Shown piece by piece: positions 54,410-63,417 of a DNA stretch of 64,000 nt. This stretch comes from JAJDNS01 sp963578825 (lineage in GTDB: Bacteria > Acidobacteriota > Vicinamibacteria > Fen-336), in NCBI GenBank assembly GCA_963578825.1, contig CAUZDW010000002.1:112421-176420 (forward strand). Direction: 5' to 3'. Both the position numbers and the translations under genes were made by a program. The number at the start of each line of letters is the position of its first letter. The stretch's first letter is position 1. A model generated the notes under the pieces. The model was given only the letters and a program-made list of their open reading frames with translations. It did not search any database and was not told the origin of the DNA.

Positions 54410-55500
54410 TCGCGCTCCACCCTAGCACGCACCACCTCGCGGAGCCGATCCGGCACGGGTGCGGTGTCGGAGCCCGGCTCCCACACGAGGGTGACGTCGG
54501 CCTGTGGTCCGCCGTCGGCCCGCTCTCGCTCGTCGGGCCCCACGGGCCTGGTGTGGATGACGAGGCTCGGGAGGCCGGTGACGGCGCACGCCGCGAGCAA
54601 GGTCCGTCGCTCGTCGAGCCCGCCCGCGGCCAGGGCCACAGCGAGCGGTCGGGGTGCCACGCTGAAGAGCTCGATGGCCGATTCGAGGCGCAGGATCGCA
54701 CCGGGGAGGTGGGTGTGGAGGATTCGATCCAGGTTGTCGGCAGCCAGATCGGAGAACTTCACCTCCCGATGACGGTAGGAGTCGAGGACTCCGGTCGCTC
54801 CACGCAACCGCTTCGAGAGCTCCCGAAGCGGGCCGGCTGCCCGGGCCGCCTCGTGGACGACTCTCCGCGTGCGCCACCTCGCGAGGTCCGGGAGGGGGAG
54901 CATCACCACCGGAAGCGCCAGCTCTCTCGTCACCGCATCGAAGAGTGAGCGGAGCGCCCCATCGTCGTCCGCGGGTACGAGGACGAGGAGCGGGCGGACC
55001 GGCGGGGGGCCGGTTTCGCCCAGGGGGCTCGGGAGGGGAGGAGGCGTGGCCGGAGCGAGCACCCGCTGGAGCGTTCGAAGCCTGCCCGGGCGAGAGGACA
55101 GGGGCGGACGGAGGGGGCGCGCCCTGGGTGGCTTGCCATGAAAGAGCACACCGCTGGCGGTGCAGGCCCGGTCGAGAAGCACGGCGTCCGGGCCGGAGAG
55201 ACCCGCCACGTCGACCTCCGAGGCCCGGGTCGCCTCGAGCAGTCGCAGCGCGATCTCCACGAGCTCCGCGCATCGGGGCCCTGCGGTCTCCGCCCGGATG
55301 AAACCCTCCGCGAGCCACAGCAGGGACATGTCGCGCCAGGTCGCGAGCTCGCGAAAGCTCATCCCGTCCACCAGCGGCAGCCGACCCCACAGACGTGTCC
55401 ACATCCGCCCGCCCGCGTCGGCCCCTGGCCAGGCGATCACCTCTGCCCCGTCCTGCTGGCGGTTCCGTGCCGGGGCCCACGGGCCCCCGCCCCAGATCAT
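54406..55500 (-). CDS. unrecognised protein of the glycan locus, possibly GT-B-like half domain
   Basis: 364 residues from ATG 55500 (MIWGGGPWAPARNRQQ). Its stop overlaps the NeuB-like start. No signal peptide. A Pro-rich linker near residues 160-190 (RVLAPATPPPLPSPLGETGP) separates two parts; the later part (LLVLVPADDDGALRSLFDAV, AVALAAGGLDERRTLLAACA, GLPSLVIHTRPVGPDERERA, ADVTLVWEPG) looks like the N-terminal Rossmann half of surface-polysaccharide GT-B enzymes, but the protein ends where the nucleotide-sugar-binding half should follow. Function unknown. A partner of the NeuB-like protein is suggested by coupling only. Confidence 0.6.
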   Translation of the reverse strand: MIWGGGPWAPARNRQQDGAEVIAWPGADAGGRMWTRLWGRLPLVDGMSFRELATWRDMSLLWLAEGFIRAETAGPRCAELVEIALRLLEATRASEVDVAGLSGPDAVLLDRACTASGVLFHGKPPRARPLRPPLSSRPGRLRTLQRVLAPATPPPLPSPLGETGPPPVRPLLVLVPADDDGALRSLFDAVTRELALPVVMLPLPDLARWRTRRVVHEAARAAGPLRELSKRLRGATGVLDSYRHREVKFSDLAADNLDRILHTHLPGAILRLESAIELFSVAPRPLAVALAAGGLDERRTLLAACAVTGLPSLVIHTRPVGPDERERADGGPQADVTLVWEPGSDTAPVPDRLREVVRARVERE

Positions 55501-55516
55501 CAGAGTTCGTGCAGCC

Positions 55517-56284
55517 TCAGGCGTGGGGCGCCCCCCCACTCGCGGGCGCCCCGCGCGTGCGCGGGCGCAGTCCGTATCGGAATCGCAGCAGGGCAAAGTT
55601 GACGAGTGCCGTGTAGATCTCTTCCGAGGACAGCTTCGACGCCTCTCTGGCCCGGTTCTTGAAGTGGATGGGCACCTCGCCGAGACGGAAGCCGTGAACC
55701 CAGGCCTGGTAGGCCATCTCTCCGTGCACGACGTATCCCCGGATCTTGATGCGATCGAACTCCGTCTCTTCCAGTACGGTGCGTCGGTAGGCCCGGTATC
55801 CGCTGGTGGTGTCGCGGATGGGGATTCCCGCCACCATGGCCACGTACTTGTTGGCGAGCCACGAGAGCACCGGACGCCACCTCCCCCACTCCGATGTCCC
55901 GCCACCCTCGACGTAGCGAGAGCCGACGACCATGTCGCACTCTTCGAGCTTCTCCAGGAGCTTCGGCAACTCCTTCGGGTGGTGGGAGAAGTCGGCGTCC
56001 ATCTCGACGAAGGTGGCGTACCCCCTGGGATCGTCGAGGCCCTTCCTGAACGCGGCGATCACCGCTGCCCCGCGACCCGCCTTCTCCGACCGGAGCAGGA
56101 GGTCGACCCGCCCTCCATGGGTGGCCATGGCCTCGCGCACAGCCTCGGCGGTCCCGTCCGGGCTGCTGTCGTCGGCCACCCAGACGTCAATCTGCTCGTC
56201 GAGCGAGAGGAGCTCGCTGATCAGGGGAGCGACGTTCTCACGCTCGTTGTAGGTTGGGACGACGACGAGGACCCGCCCTGGGAT
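55517..56284 (-). CDS. DPM1-like polyprenol-phosphate glycosyltransferase with ATC start
   Basis: 255 residues: RVLVVVPTYNERENVAPLIS, VWVADDSSPDGTAEAV, FVEMDADFSHHPKELPKLLE and VVGSRYVEGGGTSEW are hallmark DPM1/dolichyl-phosphate mannose synthase motifs, followed by GIPIRDTTSGYRAYRR. No ATG, GTG or TTG precedes PTYNE in frame; the frame has TGA two codons before an ATC (56284-56282). That ATC is six bases after a perfect GGAGG (revcomp of 56291-56295), which makes it the likely initiation site or a mutated ATG. The first in-frame GTG (56179) would remove the nucleotide-binding strand. No C-terminal membrane helices. Confidence 0.85.
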   Translation of the reverse strand: MPGRVLVVVPTYNERENVAPLISELLSLDEQIDVWVADDSSPDGTAEAVREAMATHGGRVDLLLRSEKAGRGAAVIAAFRKGLDDPRGYATFVEMDADFSHHPKELPKLLEKLEECDMVVGSRYVEGGGTSEWGRWRPVLSWLANKYVAMVAGIPIRDTTSGYRAYRRTVLEETEFDRIKIRGYVVHGEMAYQAWVHGFRLGEVPIHFKNRAREASKLSSEEIYTALVNFALLRFRYGLRPRTRGAPASGGAPHA

Positions 56285-56326
56285 GAATCACCTCCACGGC
56301 CGCGGTTCGCGACCCGCTGTTGCCGC

Positions 56327-57706
56327 CTACGCCCTCACGACCTCGGGACCCTCCCGATGAGCCGACTCCCGGGAGCCCCCGGTGTCGGCAGACAGCGAGC
56401 TCTTCGCACCGAAGCCCATCGGCGCCATCAGGTTCCGCGTGTCCACCACGAGCCCGACCCCGCGGTAAAGAGCGGGATCCCGGAAATCGGAGTGGGCGGT
56501 CGAGACGACGAGCACGTCGTGGCGCTCGAACTCCTCCGGGGTGCACGGAACCGAGGCGAGCCCCAGGTCGTGCTCGCGGCCCGGGCGCGACACAGGGATG
56601 TAGGGGTCGCAGTAGGCCACCTCCGCTCCCTCCTCCTGCAGCCGCTCGATGATCTCGAACGAGGGCGACTCGCGATCGTCGTCGATGTCGGCCTTGTACG
56701 AGAGGCCCAGGACGAGCACCCGGGCACCCTTCAGGCTCTTGCTGTGGCGGTTGAGCGCCTTCGCGGTCCGGTCGACGACGTAACTCGGCATCGAGGTGTT
56801 GATGTCGCCCGCGAGCTCGATGAAGCGCGCCCAGACGCCGTGCTCCGCGGCCTTCCAGGTCAGGTAGAACGGATCGAGGGGGATGCAGTGCCCCCCGAGG
56901 CCCGGCCCCGGGTAGAACGGCATGAAGCCGAAGGGCTTCGTCCGGGCAGCCTCGATCACCTCCCAGACGTTGACATCCATACGGTCGAGCACGAGCTTCA
57001 TCTCGTTGGCGAGGGCGATGTTCACCGCGCGAAAGATGTTCTCGAGCAGCTTGGCCGCTTCTGCCACTTCGGGGGACGACACGGGGACGACCTGCTCGAC
57101 CGCGGCGCCGTAGAGTGCCGTCGTCAGCTCCTGCGAGGCCGGGTCAAGTCCTCCCACGATCTTGGGGATGTTCTGAGTGTGGAACGTTCGGTTGCCGGGG
57201 TCCTCCCGCTCGGGCGAGAAGGCGAGAAAGAAATCGGTGCCGCTCTCGAGGCCTCGCGCCTCGAACGGTGGAAGCAGCTCTTCACGCGTCGTGCCCGGGT
57301 AGGTCGTCGACTCGAGAACCACGAGCTGACCACGCCTGAGCCGCGCTGCCACCTCCGCGGCGGTCGAGCGGATGAACGAGAGGTCGGGCTCACGGTGCTT
57401 GCCGAGGGGTGTCGGGACGCAGATCAAGATAGCGTCGCACTCGGCCAGGCGGTCGAAATCGGTCGTGGCGACCACACGCCCGCCGGCAAAGGCGCGGGCG
57501 ACTCTCTCCGCACCGATGTGGCGGATGTACGACTCACCTCGTTGGAGAGCCTCCGGCTTCGCCGGATCGATGTCGAACGCCACGACCTCGAAGCCTGCCT
57601 CTTCGAAGAGCAGCGCCAACGGAAGACCGACGTAGCCCAGACCGATCACTCCGATTTTGGCGTGACGGGTGTGTATCTTGTCGAGCAGCTCTTCTCGCGG
57701 AGTCAT
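56327..57706 (-). CDS. UDP-N-acetyl-mannosaminuronate-type nucleotide-sugar dehydrogenase
   Basis: 459 residues. NAD-binding KIGVIGLGYVGLPLALLFEE; PTPLGKHREPDLSF; FSPEREDPGNR; and the catalytic Cys in GPGLGGHCIPLDPFYL. This is the UDP-GlcNAc/ManNAc C6 dehydrogenase clade (WbpA/WecC-like) rather than UDP-glucose dehydrogenase, judged from LESTTYPGTT and the GGHCIPLDP motif. It oxidises the C6 hydroxyl of a UDP-amino sugar to a uronate. Together with the DegT aminotransferase and epimerases this predicts diacetamido or uronic sugars in the glycan. Confidence 0.92.
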   Translation of the reverse strand: MTPREELLDKIHTRHAKIGVIGLGYVGLPLALLFEEAGFEVVAFDIDPAKPEALQRGESYIRHIGAERVARAFAGGRVVATTDFDRLAECDAILICVPTPLGKHREPDLSFIRSTAAEVAARLRRGQLVVLESTTYPGTTREELLPPFEARGLESGTDFFLAFSPEREDPGNRTFHTQNIPKIVGGLDPASQELTTALYGAAVEQVVPVSSPEVAEAAKLLENIFRAVNIALANEMKLVLDRMDVNVWEVIEAARTKPFGFMPFYPGPGLGGHCIPLDPFYLTWKAAEHGVWARFIELAGDINTSMPSYVVDRTAKALNRHSKSLKGARVLVLGLSYKADIDDDRESPSFEIIERLQEEGAEVAYCDPYIPVSRPGREHDLGLASVPCTPEEFERHDVLVVSTAHSDFRDPALYRGVGLVVDTRNLMAPMGFGAKSSLSADTGGSRESAHREGPEVVRA

Positions 57707-57751
57707 GAGCAGGGGGATGCTAGCACGACGCGAAGGAGCCGCTGAGGACTC

Positions 57752-58861
57752 TTAGAGCGCCCTTGCCGCGTCCCGCACGGCCGCCACCACCGCTTCGGCC
57801 TGTGTGTCGGTGAGCTCGGGATACAGGGGCAGCGACAGGATCTCGTCCGCCGCTTTCTCGACGATGGGCAGCGTCTCCGGCAGGGGCGCCTGCGAGGCGA
57901 AGGCTGGCTGACGGTGCAGCGGGATCGGATAGTGGATCAAGGTGCCGACCCCCCGTTCCCGTAGCGCGGCCACCAGTGCGTCGCGCCGAGCGTGGCGCAC
58001 GACAAAGAGGTGATGGACCGGCTGGGTCTCGTCCAGAACGGCGGTGAGCCTGACGCCGACGCCCTCCAGCTCACGCCGATAGAAACTCGCGAGCTCACGC
58101 CGCCTCTCGGTCCACCTCGGGAGGTGCTTCAAGCCCACCCGCAGGATGGCCGCCTGGATCTCGTCCAGGCGGCTGTTGATCCCGGGTTCGTCGTGGTGGT
58201 ACCGGTCGCTCTGGCCGCCGTTGCGGAGCCGCCGCAGCCGGGCCGCGAGATCCGGCTCGCCCACCAGCAGCGCGCCCCCGTCCCCGAGAGCGCCGAGATT
58301 CTTGGTCGGGTAGAACGACAACGCGCCGCACGCGCCCAGCGTTCCCACGGTCCGGCCCTTGTAGGTCGCACCATGAGCCTGGCATGCGTCCTCGACGACT
58401 GCGATCCCGTGCTCCGTGGCGCAGGCCAGGATCGGATCCATGTCCGCGGGCTGGCCGTAGAGATGCACAGGGACGATCGCTCTTGTCCGAGGGGTGATCG
58501 CGCTTCGGACGGCGCTCGGGTCGAGGTTGAGGGTCTCGGGATCCACGTCCACGAAGACCGGCCTCGCTCCAGCGGAGAGGATGGCGAGGCCTGTGAACGC
58601 AGCCGTGAGCGAGGTCGTGACCACCTCGTCCCCCGGGCCCACGCCGGCGGCGACGAGACCCAGCTGCAGCGCCTCGGTCCCGTTCGCCACCGCCACGACC
58701 TCTGCGGCGCCGAAGGCCGCCCGAAGCTCCTGCTCGAACGCCTCGACCTCGGGGCCGAGGATGAACCACCCCGAATCGACCACGCGGCACATGGCCTCGT
58801 CGAGCTCGTCTCGCAGCGCGGCGACCCTGGCCTTGAAGTCCACGAACGGAATCTCTGGCAT
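57752..58861 (-). CDS. DegT/DnrJ/EryC1-family PLP sugar aminotransferase
   Basis: 369 residues; ATG 58861 overlaps the upstream epimerase stop (TGATG). IPFVDFKARVAALRDELDEA, SGWFILGPEVEAFEQEL, ANGTEALQLGLVAAGVGPGD, VPVHLYGQPADMDPILA, EDACQAHGATYKG and SFYPTKNLGALGDGGA (Schiff-base Lys187) are family hallmarks. It transaminates a keto-sugar nucleotide, possibly the 3-keto UDP-GlcNAc acid, as WbpE/WlbC do in diacetamido-uronate pathways. The apparent long fusion upstream is a frame shadow of the next gene. Confidence 0.93.
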   Translation of the reverse strand: MPEIPFVDFKARVAALRDELDEAMCRVVDSGWFILGPEVEAFEQELRAAFGAAEVVAVANGTEALQLGLVAAGVGPGDEVVTTSLTAAFTGLAILSAGARPVFVDVDPETLNLDPSAVRSAITPRTRAIVPVHLYGQPADMDPILACATEHGIAVVEDACQAHGATYKGRTVGTLGACGALSFYPTKNLGALGDGGALLVGEPDLAARLRRLRNGGQSDRYHHDEPGINSRLDEIQAAILRVGLKHLPRWTERRRELASFYRRELEGVGVRLTAVLDETQPVHHLFVVRHARRDALVAALRERGVGTLIHYPIPLHRQPAFASQAPLPETLPIVEKAADEILSLPLYPELTDTQAEAVVAAVRDAARAL

Positions 58862-59856
58862 CAGAGGTAGCGGTCCCGGTGCTCCCGGTAGTAACGAATC
58901 GTCTCCCCGAGGCCCTCGCGCAGTGGCCGGCGGGGCGCCCAGCCCAGCGTGGCGCGAATCTTCGAGATGTCGGCATAGAAATCCCCGATGTCGATCCGCT
59001 TCCTCTCTGGAGGGAAGGGCACGAGGGTGTAGCTGCCGCCCTCCGCGACCTCCATCAGGAGCTTCACCAGCTCGAGAAGAGAGACCGGTGTCCCGTCCCC
59101 CAGGTTGAAGACCTGGCCGTCGGAGCTGTCGGTGGCCCCGGCCCGGAGGAACGCGTCGACCACGTCGTCCACGTGGTTGAAGTCGCGCTTCTGGCTCCCG
59201 TCGCCGAAGATCTGGATCTCCTCTCCGAACGCGGCCTTGCGAATGAACCAGCCCACGAAGCCCTGGCGGTTGTGACGGATGAGCTGCCGTGGGCCGTAGG
59301 TGTTGGTGAGTCGTAGTGACGAAGCGCGAATCCCGTACACCTGGTGATAGACGAGGTGGTAGAACTCGCCCGAGATCTTGTTGATGCCGTTGACGTCCAC
59401 CGGCTGCAGGAGGTGCTTCTCGTCCACCGGGAGATAGAGCGGACGCCCGTAGATCTGCCGCGTGCCCGCATAGACGACCTTGAGCTCCGGGTTCCCCCTC
59501 CTCACGGCCTCGAGAACCCTGAGCTGGCTCGTACAGTTGATCTCCAGATCGGTCACTGGATCGCGCATCGAGTCGATGTGGCTCACCTGGCCCGCGAGGT
59601 TGAAGAGGACGTCCTTGTCCTTCAGCAGGTGCTCCATACCATGACCACGAACGTCGGCGATGTTGATCCGGATCCGATCCTCGTAGCCCGCGAGGTTGAA
59701 GAGGTTGCCGCCGTAGTCCGGGAGGAGGCTGTCGACCGCGGTGACCTGTGCTCCCAGGTCGACGAGGGAGCGGCAGAGGTTGGAGCCGATGAAGCCGAGC
59801 CCACCGGTGACGAGCACCCTGCGGTCGCGGTAGAAGTCGCGGTGGTCGGCGCTCAA
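58861..59856 (-). CDS. NAD-dependent epimerase/dehydratase with Asn in place of the catalytic Tyr
   Basis: 331 residues from TTG 59856 overlapping the previous stop (TTGA). SDR Rossmann: RRVLVTGGLGFIGSNLCRSL, FNLAGQVSHIDSMRDPV, YAGTRQIYGRPLYLPVDEKH, and RLTNTYGPRQLIRHNRQGFV. The usual YxxxK dyad is NGINKISGEF, with Asn for Tyr and Lys retained. I recall a subfamily with this DVNGINK motif, so this may be a real feature of a clade, not decay. Role: nucleotide-sugar conversion in the glycan locus; substrate unknown. Confidence 0.85.
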   Translation of the reverse strand: MSADHRDFYRDRRVLVTGGLGFIGSNLCRSLVDLGAQVTAVDSLLPDYGGNLFNLAGYEDRIRINIADVRGHGMEHLLKDKDVLFNLAGQVSHIDSMRDPVTDLEINCTSQLRVLEAVRRGNPELKVVYAGTRQIYGRPLYLPVDEKHLLQPVDVNGINKISGEFYHLVYHQVYGIRASSLRLTNTYGPRQLIRHNRQGFVGWFIRKAAFGEEIQIFGDGSQKRDFNHVDDVVDAFLRAGATDSSDGQVFNLGDGTPVSLLELVKLLMEVAEGGSYTLVPFPPERKRIDIGDFYADISKIRATLGWAPRRPLREGLGETIRYYREHRDRYL

Positions 59857-60665
59857 GACCGCTCGCCTTCCGGAGTGGCCGGAGTCCTGGCCGGCGAGGA
59901 TGCATCCGGCTGGGGGGGCGATGGCGGCGAATGGGGCGTGCCCGCCCTCATGTGCTGCTTTCCGGGCACCAGCTCGAGCCAGAGCCTCGCCAGGTCGACG
60001 AGCGTTCGAGCGACCCGGGGGAAATTGAAGAACTGGCTCTTGCCGTAGCTGCGGTGGTGATGGTGCACCGGCACCTCGGCGATCCGGAAGCCCTGGTCCT
60101 GTACCTTCTTCATGAGCTCGACGCAGATGACGCCGGATGAGCGGGTGAGGTGGACTCTCTCGAAGATGCTTCTTCGCATCAGGCGGAAATCGCAGTCGAC
60201 GTCACGCAGCTTCAGCCCGAACGCCAGCTTGACGAACCAGTGATAGAGGCGACCGATCACGACGCGGTGGAGTGGGTCGTTTCGCGCGATCTTGTATCCG
60301 TTGACGAAGTCCACCTCGGGAGAGAAGGCATCGAGCAGCCGCGTCATCTCCCGGGGGTCGTACTGCGCGTCCCCGTCGGTGTAGAAGACGAGCTCCTTCG
60401 ACGCCGAGGCGAAGCCGGTCCGGAGCGCTCCCCCGTAGCCGCGATTCTTCTCGTGGTGCACCACCCGGAGCCAGGAGAAGTGCCGCGCCATCTCGTCCAG
60501 GAGCCCACCGGTGTGGTCGGGGCTCCCGTCGTTCACCACGATCACCTCGTGGTCGTCGGTGACCTGCCGCGCCGTCATGTGGGCCACCAGGGCCAGGCTG
60601 GCGATGGTCCCGACGTCGTTGTAGGCGGGGAAGAAGATGCTGAGGCCCGGCTTTGCTGCGCTCAT
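59853..60665 (-). CDS. GT2 polyprenol-phosphate-type glycosyltransferase
   Basis: 270 residues. LSIFFPAYNDVGTIASLALV, EVIVVNDGSPDHTGGLLDE, LVFYTDGDAQYDPREMTRLL (DxD) and VDCDFRLMRRSIFERV match dolichyl-phosphate mannose synthase-like GT2 enzymes. The C-terminal ~35 residues are a Pro/Ser tail without membrane helices. It overlaps the epimerase by 4 nt. It likely primes or extends the lipid-linked glycan. Confidence 0.9.
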   Translation of the reverse strand: MSAAKPGLSIFFPAYNDVGTIASLALVAHMTARQVTDDHEVIVVNDGSPDHTGGLLDEMARHFSWLRVVHHEKNRGYGGALRTGFASASKELVFYTDGDAQYDPREMTRLLDAFSPEVDFVNGYKIARNDPLHRVVIGRLYHWFVKLAFGLKLRDVDCDFRLMRRSIFERVHLTRSSGVICVELMKKVQDQGFRIAEVPVHHHHRSYGKSQFFNFPRVARTLVDLARLWLELVPGKQHMRAGTPHSPPSPPQPDASSPARTPATPEGERS

Positions 60666-60735
60666 CGGACCCTCGGTGAGAAACAGACCAAGCAGCCCAC
60701 ATTATTCACCATCTTTCACGCGGCTTCGACGATGG

Positions 60736-63417
60736 TCAAACGGGCACCGAGCCGGCGCGGCTCGTCCGCTCGCGCAGGAGCGCCCCGGCGAGCCCGGCGC
60801 CAGCGAGAAGGGCCAGCAGAACGCCCCAGTCGAGCCCTCGCGCGCTGTGACGGAAAACCACCCGGTGCGTGCCCTCCGGGAGCACCACACCGAGGCGGTC
60901 CCCGTTCATCTTCAACACGCGACCCGGATCGGCGTCGACCCGGACAGCCCAGCCCGGGTCCCAGCCCTCGGCGAGGACGAGCAGTCCGGGTCCCGCCGCC
61001 CTCAGGACGATCCGCCCGCCGATCGCACGGGCCAGGACCGCCCCGGAGGACCGGCTCTGGGGGGGCAGGGTCACGCCCTCGACGTCCCGGGCCACGGCCA
61101 GGGCCTCGCGCCGGCTGTCCACGCCGAGGCGGGTCGGAGAGCGGAGAAAGTCGCTCACCCGGGCGGCGTCAGGAAGCCGACGCAGCGAGTCCACGACCCA
61201 GGCCGGTCCCACGCCCCGTCGCACCTCGAACAGCGTCACCCGCGGGGTGCCCCCGGCCTCTCTCAAGCGCACCATGTCGCTCAGGTATCCAGAGGCGAGG
61301 CCCACGCCGATGTCTCGGCCCGTCGCCCCATCGTGCAACCCCAGACGGAGAAGCCACAAGGGTGGCGCGCCCGGGGCGGCGCGGAAGCGAAGGCCCACCA
61401 GAGCGTAGCGCGCCGGGAGATCGAGCACTCCCAGGTACTGGTGGCTCGGAAAGCCCTCTCGGGTGGAGATGCTCTTCAGGATCCTCGGGCGCTCGTGCCG
61501 CACCACCGGCCGGACGTCAGGGCGATCCCAGGCCCACTCCGCGGTGTGCACTCCAGCGCGTATCGGGAGCCGGATCTCACGCCCGCCGGCCAGCCGGGCG
61601 ACGCATTCGGCCACGATTTCACCCTGGGGCACGTCGACCGCACCGGCGAGAAACGACGCGATGCGCACCTCGGTCGCGTACGTGAAGGGCAAGGAGAACT
61701 GCTTCGGGCGGGGAGGCTCGAGGATCACGTCGACGGCATCACCGAGCCCCTCCTCGTCCGCCCGGACCACCAGCGACCGCGTCGGCACCTGGACCCACCG
61801 CACGCCCAGAAGCTCCAGCCGCCCGGGGTCGGTCGTCAGGAACGCCCGGGGCAGCGTTCCATCTTCCCGCATGCCGTCCAGGACGACGCGGCGCGAGGCC
61901 GGGACCAGCGGATCGTAACCCTCGGTGTTGTGCCGCTCACCAAAGGTGGCGAGGTTTGCCCAGCCGAGATCCTCCGAGAGCTCGCGTGGCCAGGACTCAG
62001 CCACCGTCAGCGTCCGCTCATGCCGCCGCGGGCCCATCACGCGATCGATGGCGCGGCGGGTCGGCGTCCCTTCCATGAGCGTTGCCGGCGTCGGCGCCCC
62101 CTCCCAGGCCCTCCGGCCCCAGGGTTGGAGGAGAAACGAGGCCAGCAGCGGGAGCAGGAAGACATGGGCGGCCACGGCGCGCCGGGATCCTCCGAAAAGA
62201 AGGAACAGGATGAGGGCCAAAGCCAGGAGGCCCACCGGCCCTGTGAGCTCAGAGGGGAGCGGGCCAGTGGTGCTGGTGATCACCGACAGGCCAGCCACCG
62301 CCAGAGCCGCCACGACCGCCGTGAGCAGACGCAGTCGGCGGCCCTCGGTCTCGTGTCGAACCCTCCACTGGGTCGACAGCGACAGCCCCGCGAGAACGGC
62401 GAGGGTGAGATCGAACGCCAGGGGGACCGCACCCCCGAGGCCGCCCTGTCCGCGCCACACCATGAGGACGCCCAGCCCCAGGGTGATGCCGGCTGCCGCG
62501 CGCAGCGCGGGGTTTGCCACGAGCAGCGGGACGGCCGCCAGGGCAAACAGCGGGGCCGGGGTGTGAGTGATCAGACCCGCCAGGAAGCCGGTGAGCCCGA
62601 TTGCCGCTCCCGAGAGTCCGTCGCCGGCGCCAAAGCCGGCCGTCGCCGGTCCGGCTTCGCCCAGGGCGATGAGCGTGGGCAGGAGTTGCGGCGCAGCAAG
62701 CGTCGCGCCTGCAGCCACCGAGGCCAGGACGACACGCCAACGTGAGAGCTCCCCCTTCGGCCCCTCGCGGCCGCGCCAACTGAAGACGAGCTGCGCCGAC
62801 AGAAGAATGGCCCCTGCCCCGACCGCTTCGGGCGAGCCGGCGAGGAGCAGGAGAGCCACCGCAAGAGCCAGCAGCACGCCGGTCGTCGCACGCGGGCGAG
62901 CGAGGGCCGTCTCGCCAGCGAGCAGAACGAGCACGAGAGCGGGGGCGGCCACGAGGGTCGGGGTGTCTCCCAGGTGGCCGACGAGATACGGGCCGAGAGC
63001 AAAGCCTGCGCCGCTCAGGAGCGCGCCCACCGGCTCCGCCCCGAGGCGGCGCACGTAGAGGAAGGCCAGAGGACCGCAAAGCCCCAGCGAGACGACGACG
63101 AGGAGCTGAAAGGCTGTGAAGGGGGCCAGCGGCGTGAGAACCATCATGAGTGGATGGAAAGCGCCCGGCCGGTACGCCGCGAGGAGGGGGGCCCCCGAGA
63201 AGGCCGAGGGATTCCACGAGGGAGTCTCGCCCCGATCCAGGGCACGCCAGACCTCGGTGCGCAGCGGGAGGTGAAGGGTCACCCCGTCACCCGGCGCCAG
63301 CAGCCGTCCCTCGTGCCACGCGGGCGCGTAGGCGAGGGCCGGGAGCACGGCCAGGATCAGGATCGGGAGGAGATCACGCCAGCGCCCGGCCGCCATCCCG
63401 ATTATCCTGGTCCACAT
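60736..63417 (-). CDS. large multi-span membrane protein, YfhO-like
   Basis: 893 residues. The start at ATG 63417 overlaps the upstream gene's TAA (TAATG); MAAGRWRDLLPIL at 63396 is an alternative. About ten or more transmembrane helices occupy the N-terminal ~450 residues (for example LLPILILAVLPALAYAPAW, FQLLVVVSLGLCGPLAFLYV). A long extracytoplasmic domain and a final TM segment (WGVLLALLAGAGLAGALL) follow. LAPGDGVTLHLPLRTEVWRA and WNPSAFSGAPLLAAYRPGAF resemble YfhO/GT-C-type membrane proteins. It is probably a lipid-linked-sugar-using transferase of the locus, but no catalytic residue is certain. Confidence 0.8.
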   Translation of the reverse strand: MWTRIIGMAAGRWRDLLPILILAVLPALAYAPAWHEGRLLAPGDGVTLHLPLRTEVWRALDRGETPSWNPSAFSGAPLLAAYRPGAFHPLMMVLTPLAPFTAFQLLVVVSLGLCGPLAFLYVRRLGAEPVGALLSGAGFALGPYLVGHLGDTPTLVAAPALVLVLLAGETALARPRATTGVLLALAVALLLLAGSPEAVGAGAILLSAQLVFSWRGREGPKGELSRWRVVLASVAAGATLAAPQLLPTLIALGEAGPATAGFGAGDGLSGAAIGLTGFLAGLITHTPAPLFALAAVPLLVANPALRAAAGITLGLGVLMVWRGQGGLGGAVPLAFDLTLAVLAGLSLSTQWRVRHETEGRRLRLLTAVVAALAVAGLSVITSTTGPLPSELTGPVGLLALALILFLLFGGSRRAVAAHVFLLPLLASFLLQPWGRRAWEGAPTPATLMEGTPTRRAIDRVMGPRRHERTLTVAESWPRELSEDLGWANLATFGERHNTEGYDPLVPASRRVVLDGMREDGTLPRAFLTTDPGRLELLGVRWVQVPTRSLVVRADEEGLGDAVDVILEPPRPKQFSLPFTYATEVRIASFLAGAVDVPQGEIVAECVARLAGGREIRLPIRAGVHTAEWAWDRPDVRPVVRHERPRILKSISTREGFPSHQYLGVLDLPARYALVGLRFRAAPGAPPLWLLRLGLHDGATGRDIGVGLASGYLSDMVRLREAGGTPRVTLFEVRRGVGPAWVVDSLRRLPDAARVSDFLRSPTRLGVDSRREALAVARDVEGVTLPPQSRSSGAVLARAIGGRIVLRAAGPGLLVLAEGWDPGWAVRVDADPGRVLKMNGDRLGVVLPEGTHRVVFRHSARGLDWGVLLALLAGAGLAGALLRERTSRAGSVPV

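Noticed and set aside
55160..57745. 861-codon plus-strand frame across the glycan locus
   Set aside because: Spans several minus-strand genes with conserved catalytic motifs; shadow.
60637..62745. 702-codon plus-strand frame opposite the YfhO-like gene
   Set aside because: Arg/Pro/His-rich shadow of a membrane protein gene.
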